Assembly: GCA_003646715.1 (NCBI GenBank) | Contig: QMLL01000107.1 | Span: 1 to 6,272, forward strand | Reading direction: 5' to 3' | Length of the DNA: 6,272 nucleotides | From: Deltaproteobacteria bacterium | GTDB lineage: Bacteria; Desulfobacterota; Syntrophobacteria; B119-G9 | In this document: one piece after another, positions 1-5,686 of the stretch | Numbering within the stretch: position 1 is the first letter of the stretch | How the letters are laid out: each line of letters opens with the position of its first letter | Notes under the pieces: model-generated | Told to the model about the DNA's origin: nothing | What the model saw: the letters and a program-made list of their open reading frames with translations, nothing else | Databases searched by the model: none | Position numbers and translations under genes: made by a program

Positions 1-1
1 T

Positions 2-172
2 TACGAACTTGAAAAAGAAACCGGCCCCGATCACGATAAAACTTTTTATGTCAGTGTTCTGGTGGGAGACAAAAAAGTCGGCTACGGGGTGGGAAAAAGC
101 AAAAAAGCTGCTGAACAGAAAGCCGCTGAAAAGGCCCTGGAAGTTTTGCAGAAAGAAAAAAACGCACAGTGA
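2..172 (+). CDS. rnc: Ribonuclease III, C-terminal dsRNA-binding domain (5' truncated)
   Basis: This is the last 56 residues of RNase III, the endonuclease that cleaves double-stranded RNA and starts rRNA precursor processing. Only the C-terminal double-stranded-RNA-binding domain is inside the window; the catalytic domain lies upstream. The visible part reads through the beta strands (KTFYVSVLVGDKKVGYG) into the GVGKSKKAAEQKAA stretch. That stretch is the conserved dsRNA-contacting lysine motif followed by the final helix, which matches RNase III family C-termini. The frame is open from position 2 and ends with TGA at 170-172, followed by no further domain, so the 3' end looks intact. The stop overlaps the GTG start of the next gene in a GTGA arrangement (4 bp overlap), which indicates one operon with translational coupling. 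An overlapping ATG-started frame at 9-242 is a shadow. The family call is secure; the length of the missing part cannot be seen. Confidence 0.93.
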   Translation, partial: YELEKETGPDHDKTFYVSVLVGDKKVGYGVGKSKKAAEQKAAEKALEVLQKEKNAQ

Positions 173-1227
173 AAGAAAAAGTACTGGTAATACCCATTTT
201 TATTCCTCACGCAGGCTGCCCGCACGATTGTATCTATTGTAACCAAAAGGCCATAACGGGTGAATCTGTTTCATTGCCAACGAAGGAAAAGGTTGAGGAA
301 ACCATTAAGGAATTCCTCGGCTTTTCGAGAATAGGAGTTCGTAAAGAATGCTACGTTGCCTTCTATGGGGGCACTTTTACCGCACTTCCTAAGACCACAC
401 AAGAGCAGCTTCTGGGGGTGGCTCAGGACTTTGTAGACAGAGGCCTTGTAAAAGGAATTCGTTTCTCGACACGTCCCGATTATATCACCAGCGAAGAATT
501 GGATTTTTTGGAGAAATACAACATCGTGGCCATCGAACTTGGTGCTCAGAGCATGGACGATGCTGTATTGAAAGCTGCGGCAAGAGGGCATACAGCAGAA
601 ACCACCAGGGTTGCCTCCAGGTTAATTAAGGATCGAGGACTGGAACTCGGCATACAGGTGATGATTGGATTGCCCAAAGAGACCGAAGACTCATTTCGCA
701 GGACTATTCGCGAAGTAATCAGTCTCGGCCCTGGTTTTGTACGTATTTATCCGACACTCGTTGTAAAAGATTCTGCGCTTGCGGAAATTTACAGGCTGGG
801 GAAGTACAAAGCACTATCTCTGGAAAAAGCTGTAAAGCTAGCACTTGAAGCATACACGGAATTCAAGCGGGCAGACATCAGGGTTATCCGTATGGGACTT
901 CAGGCAGAACCATGGTTTGACAGAGGAGACACAGTAATCGCCGGACCCTATCATCCCTCTTTTGGAGAGTTGGTTGTTTCTGCATATTATGATAAGCTGA
1001 TAACTCCCGTGTTGAAATCGATCGAAGATATAAGCGATTACATCGAAATCCGAGTACCCGTTCACCTGGTGTCCCAGGTACGAGGACATCGAAACACAAA
1101 TATCAGAAAATGGACGGAAATGTTCGGTGTTACAAGCATAGAAGTAAAGGGAATTAACGGGTTACAGCAAGAAATCACTATCAGGAGCGGAAAAAGAGAA
1201 TGGAAGATAAACTCTCAGGAATTATAA
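169..1227 (+). CDS. Elp3-like radical SAM protein without acetyltransferase domain
   Basis: A 352-residue radical SAM enzyme, expected to bind a [4Fe-4S] cluster and cleave S-adenosylmethionine reductively. The cluster ligands are C17, C21 and C24 (GCPHDCIYCNQ, CX3CX2C). Further family signatures are GGTFT (67-71, SAM-binding glycines), STRPDYI (100-106), ELGAQS (123-128), MIGLPKE (165-171) and RIYPTLVVKDSALAEIY (about 192-208). These match the Elp3-type subgroup rather than HemN. Unlike full Elp3 (about 500 residues or more) there is no C-terminal GNAT acetyltransferase domain; the last 100 or so residues look like the short radical-SAM C-terminal extension. The start is GTG at 169, overlapping the rnc stop by 4 bp; there is no strong Shine-Dalgarno, so re-initiation after rnc is likely. 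This start leaves the usual short N-terminus (KVLVIPIFIPHAGC) before the cysteines. The 3' end overlaps era by 28 bp. Placement between two rRNA/ribosome maturation genes suggests an RNA-related role, but the substrate is not known and I assign none. Confidence 0.93.
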   Translation: MKEKVLVIPIFIPHAGCPHDCIYCNQKAITGESVSLPTKEKVEETIKEFLGFSRIGVRKECYVAFYGGTFTALPKTTQEQLLGVAQDFVDRGLVKGIRFSTRPDYITSEELDFLEKYNIVAIELGAQSMDDAVLKAAARGHTAETTRVASRLIKDRGLELGIQVMIGLPKETEDSFRRTIREVISLGPGFVRIYPTLVVKDSALAEIYRLGKYKALSLEKAVKLALEAYTEFKRADIRVIRMGLQAEPWFDRGDTVIAGPYHPSFGELVVSAYYDKLITPVLKSIEDISDYIEIRVPVHLVSQVRGHRNTNIRKWTEMFGVTSIEVKGINGLQQEITIRSGKREWKINSQEL

Positions 1228-2126
1228 CCGGGCAGGAAAAAATCAAGTCAGGCTTTGTGGCAATCATAGGTGCGCCAAACGTCGGCAAGTCCACACTGCT
1301 AAATCAGATACTGGGGCAGAAAGTATCCATCACATGCCCGAAACCACAAACCACCAGAAACAGGATAGTGGGCATATATACAAGTCAAACAAGCCAGATA
1401 GTCTTTCTGGATACTCCCGGGATATATACCTACAAAAAAGATAAGCTGGATGAATTCATGGTAAAAACAGCGCTGAAAGCTGCTTCTGACGTTGACGTCA
1501 TATGCCTGATGGTGGAGGCCACAGCGAAAAAAAATACTCACGACTTGAATGTTATCAAACAAATATCAAAAGTCTCCGCTCCCACAATTCTGCTGATCAA
1601 CAAGATAGATCTTATAAAAAGACAGCTTCTCTTACCCATTATTGACAAATACAAAGACCTGGGTTCTTTTGAAGCTGTCATTCCTATTTCCGCACTCTAC
1701 AAAGACGGAATTGACAGACTAATAAGTGAAATAGAAAAACTCCTTCCCTATGGTCCCAAATACTATCCGGACGACATGTGGACAGATCAGCCCGAGCGTT
1801 TCATTGCGGCGGAAATCATAAGAGAAAAAATCTTTCACCTACTTAGAGAAGAAGTACCGTACGCAGTGGCCGTAACGATAGATTATTTTGAAGAGGTTCC
1901 TGACAGAAATCTGCTTAGAATAGGTGCGACGATTCATGTGGAGAAAAAATCCCAGAAGGCCATAATTATTGGAGAGAAGGGAAGGATGCTGAAGGAGATA
2001 GGGAGTAAAGCAAGGATGGAACTCGAACACATTTTTGGGACAAGAATTTTTTTGGAACTATGGGTACGGGTGGAGAAAAAATGGAGGAGAGATGAAAAAG
2101 TGCTGAGAAAATTTGGATACAGATAA
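1200..2126 (+). CDS. era: GTPase Era (30S ribosome assembly)
   Basis: Era is a membrane-associated, essential GTPase that binds the 3' end of 16S rRNA during 30S subunit maturation. All expected elements are present in 308 residues, a normal length. G1 is GAPNVGKST (24-32), the switch I region holds PQTTRNRI (49-56), G3 is DTPGI (71-75), G4 is NKID (134-137) and G5 is SAL (164-166). The C-terminal KH domain carries the RNA-binding GXXG loop as IIIGEKGRMLKEIG (G258-G261), and the protein ends in the basic VEKKWRRDEKVLRKFGY segment typical of Era. The ATG at 1200 is preceded by AGGAG at 1183-1187, inside the upstream radical SAM gene, with a somewhat long 12-nt spacing. The 28-bp overlap with that gene implies coupled expression. 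The TAA stop at 2124-2126 is the edge of a GC-rich hairpin, so this is probably the last gene of the transcript. Confidence 0.98.
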   Translation: MEDKLSGIITGQEKIKSGFVAIIGAPNVGKSTLLNQILGQKVSITCPKPQTTRNRIVGIYTSQTSQIVFLDTPGIYTYKKDKLDEFMVKTALKAASDVDVICLMVEATAKKNTHDLNVIKQISKVSAPTILLINKIDLIKRQLLLPIIDKYKDLGSFEAVIPISALYKDGIDRLISEIEKLLPYGPKYYPDDMWTDQPERFIAAEIIREKIFHLLREEVPYAVAVTIDYFEEVPDRNLLRIGATIHVEKKSQKAIIIGEKGRMLKEIGSKARMELEHIFGTRIFLELWVRVEKKWRRDEKVLRKFGYR

Positions 2127-2152
2127 GGCCACCCCGACTCCGAGGTGGCCTT
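2125..2152 (+). terminator. Putative terminator hairpin after era
   Basis: A perfect 9-bp inverted repeat, AAGGCCACC (2125-2133) and GGTGGCCTT (2144-2152), with a 10-nt loop. It starts inside the era stop codon and sits between convergent transcription units. A T-rich stretch follows on the + strand, but the run of six T (2171-2176) is about 18 nt downstream rather than immediate, so a classical intrinsic terminator is only partly matched. On the - strand no U-tract follows the stem. It most likely ends or stabilises the era transcript; bidirectional action is possible but weakly supported. Confidence 0.55.
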
Positions 2153-2174
2153 GCATTACATTATCTTCTATTTT

Positions 2175-2304
2175 TTAGCTTTTCAGAAACTTTTTAACGA
2201 TTGACTGCCATTTGTCTCCTTCAAGGTCTGCGAAGAGGTCTTTGATGGGTTGTCCACCATCGGCGGCAATAGCGATCTCTTCGTGAACTTCGATTTTATT
2301 TTTT
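2175..2304 (-). other. Coding-like C-terminal extension in +1 frame after the response-regulator stop
   Basis: Beyond the response-regulator TAA (2296-2298), the frame shifted by +1 stays open to TAA at 2175-2177 and gives about 41 residues (from NKIEVHEEIAIAADGG to DKWQSIVKKFLKS). The composition is that of a real soluble protein: balanced acidic and basic residues, amphipathic helices and ordinary codons. By contrast, the same frame upstream, where it runs antiphase to the regulator, gives a low-complexity Ser/Thr/Arg-rich sequence. No ATG, GTG or TTG lies in this frame near the transition; the nearest start (GTG at 2447) is deep inside the regulator gene and lacks support. The switch point coincides with a run of six A (T6 on the + strand, 2299-2304) abutting the stop. 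Either this is the true C-terminus of the regulator after an indel, sequencing error or programmed slippage, or it is a decayed remnant. I do not recognise the sequence as a known domain. Confidence 0.5.
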
Positions 2305-3654
2305 CCTTCTATCTGGTGGAGGAAGTCCGTATTTCTTGATTTTGTTGTAGAGGGTCTGACGGTCGATCTGGAGCTTTCGGGCGCATTTGCTGATATTCCA
2401 GTTGTTTTCTTCGAGAACGGACAGGATGTGTAGCTTTTCAACTTCACTGAGCGCTTTGGGTTTGCCTTTCATAATCACCGGTTCGCGGGTAATAGGAAGA
2501 TCCTCAGGCTCAATCTTCTTACCTTTGCCAATAACCATTGCCCTTTCTATTACATTTTCGAGTTCTCTAACGTTACCAGGCCAGTCATATTCTTTTAGGA
2601 GCTTCATAGCCTCTGGGGATACAGCTTTTTGGTTCTTATGAAGATTTATGGCGAACTTTTTTATGAAATGTCTTGTCAGAAGCGGTATGTCCTCCTTACG
2701 TTCCCTTAAGGGAGGAAGATGGATTGAAATTACGTTCAACCGGTAGTAAAGATCTTCCCTGAATTTCCTTTCACTGACCGCTTTGACCAGATCCCTATTG
2801 GTGGCCGCAATTATCCTGGCATCCGTTTGAATCAGTTTATGGCCGCCAAGTCTCCTGAATTCTCTTTGCTGGAGCACTCTAAGGAGATCTACCTGGGTTT
2901 TGGGGCTTACGTCGCCAATTTCATCCAAAAACAGGGTCCCGTCGTTGGCCATTTCAAAAGCTCCCTTTTTGGAGTGAGTGGCTCCCGTGAATGCTCCTTT
3001 TTCATAGCCAAAGAGTTTACTTTCTAATAGCGTATCAGGTAAAGCACCACAGCTTACCGCAACAAATGGTCCATAACACCGGGGGCTATTGGCATGGATG
3101 GCTCTCGCAACAAGTTCTTTACCAGTGCCGCTTTCTCCGGTGATAAGAACCGTGGAATCTGTGGGGGCAACCTGTGTGATGAGCTCAAAAACACGCTGCA
3201 TCGGTTCACTTTGACCAGCGATCTGGTCTAACTCGTACTCTCTTTCAAGCTGCTGTCTTAAGAAAATATTCTCGGTAGCCGGTTCGTGGTGAGTGATTAT
3301 TTTTTTTATTTGGAGTTCTACTTCTTCCGGGTCAAGGGGTTTGATGACATAATCATACGCACCCAGCTTAATGGATTCTACCGCAGATTCTATTGTTGCA
3401 TACGCAGTTACAATGATCACCTCGATTTCTGGTTCAAGTTTCTTGATCGTCTGCAGTGTTTCTATGCCATCTAGACCAGGCATTTTGAGGTCAAGTAACA
3501 CTACGTGCCAGAACTCGTTTTTCACCATCTCGATGGCTTCTTCCCCACTAGATGCCAGCCCAACTTCATATCCTTCTTCTTGGAGCCAATCCTTAAGAGA
3601 TTCCCTAACAGCAGGCTCGTCATCTACCACAAGAATTTTATTCTTTATTGTCAT
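2296..3654 (-). CDS. Sigma-54-dependent response regulator, NtrC family
   Basis: A 452-residue cytoplasmic transcription activator and the output half of a two-component system. The receiver domain (about 5-120) has the acidic pocket D11/D12, phospho-acceptor D55, T83 and K105. The central AAA+ sigma-54-activating domain (about 145-370) has Walker A GESGTGKE (173-180), the sigma-54 contact loop GAFTGA (220-225), Walker B GTLFLDEIG (239-247), the arginine-finger region FREDLYYRLN (298-307) and WPGNVREL (358-365). A Fis-type helix-turn-helix lies at about 404-444 (NISKCARKLQIDRQTLYNKIKKYGL). One oddity is ESKLFG at 211-216, where the family nearly always has ESELFG. The ATG at 3654 is preceded by GGAG (3663-3660) at good spacing and starts directly before the receiver. 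The kinase gene ends 30 bp upstream, so the two are co-transcribed. After GL the protein ends in PPPDRRKK at an A6 run, and coding-like sequence continues in another frame. The target genes and signal are not visible. Confidence 0.97.
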   Translation of the reverse strand: MTIKNKILVVDDEPAVRESLKDWLQEEGYEVGLASSGEEAIEMVKNEFWHVVLLDLKMPGLDGIETLQTIKKLEPEIEVIIVTAYATIESAVESIKLGAYDYVIKPLDPEEVELQIKKIITHHEPATENIFLRQQLEREYELDQIAGQSEPMQRVFELITQVAPTDSTVLITGESGTGKELVARAIHANSPRCYGPFVAVSCGALPDTLLESKLFGYEKGAFTGATHSKKGAFEMANDGTLFLDEIGDVSPKTQVDLLRVLQQREFRRLGGHKLIQTDARIIAATNRDLVKAVSERKFREDLYYRLNVISIHLPPLRERKEDIPLLTRHFIKKFAINLHKNQKAVSPEAMKLLKEYDWPGNVRELENVIERAMVIGKGKKIEPEDLPITREPVIMKGKPKALSEVEKLHILSVLEENNWNISKCARKLQIDRQTLYNKIKKYGLPPPDRRKK

Positions 3655-3684
3655 GAACTCTCCATTTTCTGGTTCTTTCTTCGT

Positions 3685-5322
3685 CTATGCCTCCAGAATC
3701 TTGACCGGAAGACGTAGAGTGAAGGTTGTGCCTTTACCAGGTGTGCTATGTACACTGATCTCGCCTTTATGCTGTTTTATTATGCCGAAAGCAATTGCAA
3801 GTCCCAATCCCACTCCTTTGCATTCCTCCTTTGTAGTATAAAAAGGCTCAAAAATATGAGGAAGGTGCTCAGGATCAATGCCCCTGCCGTTATCTGAAAC
3901 ATTTATCTCGACCTTTTCCCCAGAATCAGATGCACGTGTAGTTATCGAAATTGATCCGCCAGGTTCCACTGCTTCTATTGCATTAGTTAACAAATTGAGG
4001 ATAACCTGTTGCAGTTGGTCAAAATCGACCAGGACCATCGGTAGCTTTGCTTGTGTTTCCCTCGCAAGTCGGATGTTTTTTGCCTTCAGCTTATGCTTTA
4101 AAATATCAACTGCTCTATCTATGATTTCTTTCACATCATTGGGTTTCCTGTCAACCACTGACTTCCTTGAGAAAGCCAAGAGACTTTTCACAATATTACA
4201 ACATCGCGTTGTCTCTGACTCCATAAGCCTTAGGAAACGTTCTACTTCATGAATTCTTTCACCGAAACATTTCTCCTTTTTCAGCAGTTTTAGGATTAAT
4301 CTGGTGTATGTAAATACCGAGGTCAGCGGGTTATTGATTTCATGGGCTATAGTCGCTGCAAGCTTTCCCAAAGAAGCCAGTGTCTCAGACTGCACAAGTT
4401 TTTGCTGAGCCAGTTGTAATTCCTCATACGTATGCTTGACCTCGGCAAAAAGATGAGCATTCTGTACTGCCATTCCTACCTGGGCACCTATAGCAGTTAA
4501 GAATTCCACATTCTTTGATGTGAACTTATGTAGGAAATGGGTTGACACACAGATTACACCCAGGATTTGCCCCTTTGCAATTAAGGGGATGTAAGCTGCG
4601 GCTGTTAAATCTTCTCTAAAAATGGAGCTTCTGAAGGGTGTTGAGGACTTTTTCAGGTCATCAACGATTAGAGCATGATTCGTCTCCGCAGCATACCCCA
4701 GAATTCCATTTCCCACTTCCCGGAGTTGAATATGGGGGAGGCTTGTGAATTCTTCTGAAAGTCCTCTGTGCGCTGCCAAATAAAGGTACTTTTGTTCTTC
4801 GTCAAGCAAGTAGACTCGGACACTGTCTACATCCAGCGTTTCGGTTATCTTTTCAATGGTACTGTTAAGAACATCATTGAGGAGTAATGAGTCGCTTACT
4901 GTCTTGCTAATATTATTGAGGGTCTCTAGTTCACGATTAAGCTGTCTCAGCTCGGCTTCGACTTTTTTTTGGGCTGAAAGATTACGGATAAAAGCAACGT
5001 ATCCGGTCACTCGGTCATCGCTGTCTGCTGTGGCATTTGCACTTATCAATACCGGGAACTCTCTTTTTTGCATGTCTCTCATCAGGACTTCAAAATCCTG
5101 CACGTAGCCTTTTTGCCGAATCTCGTCAACCAAATGGAGCCCACCCTTCAGATGATCTTCAAGTTTTCTTCGGCGCAGAGCATCTTCTCTATTCTCGTAT
5201 CCGAGTAACTTAATACCGGCAAGATTAATATCCGTTATGTAGAGCCAACGGTCTGTTAGAACAATAGCTTCTGCTGAGTGTTCAAAGATTTGCTGATATA
5301 ACGATGTCGGACTTTTCTTCAC
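3685..5322 (-). CDS. Soluble PAS-GAF sensor histidine kinase (NtrB-like)
   Basis: A 545-residue cytoplasmic kinase with no signal peptide or membrane segment, so it should sense an intracellular cue. Domains in order: PAS (about 7-119, starting SLYQQIFEHSAEAIVLTDR), a short coiled-coil linker (about 118-140), GAF (about 142-292), a second helical linker, HisKA with the H-box LAATIAHEINNPLTS (phospho-acceptor H327) and HATPase_c. The ATPase has the N-box NLLTNAIEA (443-451), G1 DNGRGI (477-482), F-box FEPFYTT (491-497) and G2 GVGLGLAI (503-510). All catalytic residues look intact. I chose the GTG at 5322, which follows purine-rich GGGGAAATAAGGAAA and begins just before the PAS domain. The frame is also open to a TTG at 5391, 23 codons upstream, but that has no Shine-Dalgarno, an in-frame TGA lies two codons before it, and the extra residues look unnatural. 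The response regulator follows after 30 bp, making this its likely partner. The ligands of PAS and GAF cannot be predicted. Confidence 0.93.
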   Translation of the reverse strand: MKKSPTSLYQQIFEHSAEAIVLTDRWLYITDINLAGIKLLGYENREDALRRRKLEDHLKGGLHLVDEIRQKGYVQDFEVLMRDMQKREFPVLISANATADSDDRVTGYVAFIRNLSAQKKVEAELRQLNRELETLNNISKTVSDSLLLNDVLNSTIEKITETLDVDSVRVYLLDEEQKYLYLAAHRGLSEEFTSLPHIQLREVGNGILGYAAETNHALIVDDLKKSSTPFRSSIFREDLTAAAYIPLIAKGQILGVICVSTHFLHKFTSKNVEFLTAIGAQVGMAVQNAHLFAEVKHTYEELQLAQQKLVQSETLASLGKLAATIAHEINNPLTSVFTYTRLILKLLKKEKCFGERIHEVERFLRLMESETTRCCNIVKSLLAFSRKSVVDRKPNDVKEIIDRAVDILKHKLKAKNIRLARETQAKLPMVLVDFDQLQQVILNLLTNAIEAVEPGGSISITTRASDSGEKVEINVSDNGRGIDPEHLPHIFEPFYTTKEECKGVGLGLAIAFGIIKQHKGEISVHSTPGKGTTFTLRLPVKILEA

Positions 5323-5362
5323 TTTCCTTATTTCCCCACCAACCCAATGTTTTATTTCTTTA

Positions 5363-5391
5363 ATACTAATACAAACACCGACCTTCCTCAA
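5363..5391 (-). promoter_or_regulatory. Weak candidate sigma-70 promoter for the kinase/regulator operon
   Basis: On the - strand TTGAGG (4 of 6 to the -35 consensus) and TAGTAT (4 of 6 to the -10 consensus) are separated by exactly 17 nt. Initiation would fall about 35-40 nt upstream of the GTG at 5322, which fits that start codon and would exclude the alternative TTG start. In an AT-rich region such matches arise by chance, and a second candidate lies at 5504-5532, so this is only a suggestion. Confidence 0.2.
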
Positions 5392-5601
5392 GGATCAGAA
5401 AAATATGCTAATGGAGCGTCAGAAACCTCTTGTATTCAAATAATGATTTTTAACAGGATTGTTGGATAAGTTGTAGCGAGCCCGAGAAGATATAAAGAGC
5501 CTTCAAATACGTATCGAGGTAAGTTATGCCAATAGCCTGTTTTCGTTAAAGACTTGGATTCCGATTAGGCACTGCTCCTCCTATAAAGCCTCTGCATCAG
5601 C

Positions 5602-5629
5602 AAAGAAAAATCCTGAGCCTGAATCAGGA
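5602..5629 (-). terminator. Intrinsic terminator downstream of the HdrA-like gene
   Basis: Read on the - strand, TCCTGA (5629-5624), a 7-nt loop and TCAGGA (5616-5611) form a 6-bp stem followed at once by TTTTTCTTT (5610-5602). This is the classical hairpin plus U-tract layout. It lies about 58 bp beyond the TAG stop of the HdrA-like gene and upstream of the kinase. It therefore probably ends the HdrA-like transcript and separates it from the two-component operon. The stem is short, so some read-through is possible. Confidence 0.65.
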
Positions 5630-5686
5630 AAAAGATCTGGAAATACTCGAAAAAGTAATAACTTCCGGCAAATCGATAATTCCCCT

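Larger units (their letters stand above)
5323..5686. other. Intergenic region between HdrA-like gene and kinase
   Basis: No convincing gene is seen in these 364 bases. The region contains an intrinsic terminator for the upstream - strand gene (5602-5629) and should contain the promoter of the kinase/regulator operon. Two weak sigma-70-like candidates exist on the - strand: TTGGCA (5532-5527), 17 nt, TATTTG (5509-5504); and TTGAGG (5391-5386), 17 nt, TAGTAT (5368-5363). Neither is strong. I looked for a sigma-54 element (TGGCAC-N5-TTGC type) and found none. On the + strand a GAGGT Shine-Dalgarno (5516-5520) precedes an ATG at 5526, but this frame closes after seven codons. Confidence 0.6.

Noticed and set aside
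271..591. Minus-strand ORF of 106 codons
   Set aside because: It lies wholly antisense to the radical SAM gene, which has clear motifs over the same bases. The translation has no recognisable domain.
2175..2447. Independent 90-codon minus-strand gene
   Set aside because: Its first half is an antiphase shadow of the regulator HTH region with low-complexity composition. Only the last 41 codons look coding, so I treat it as an extension of the regulator rather than a separate gene.
3371..3841. Plus-strand ORF of 156 codons
   Set aside because: Antisense to the receiver domain of the regulator and the end of the kinase. The translation is Ser/Phe-rich, typical of a shadow frame.
5392..5686. Sigma-54 promoter for the kinase/regulator operon or the neighbouring gene
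   Set aside because: No GG-N10-GC element with the expected TGGCAC / TTGC context was found on either strand in this interval.
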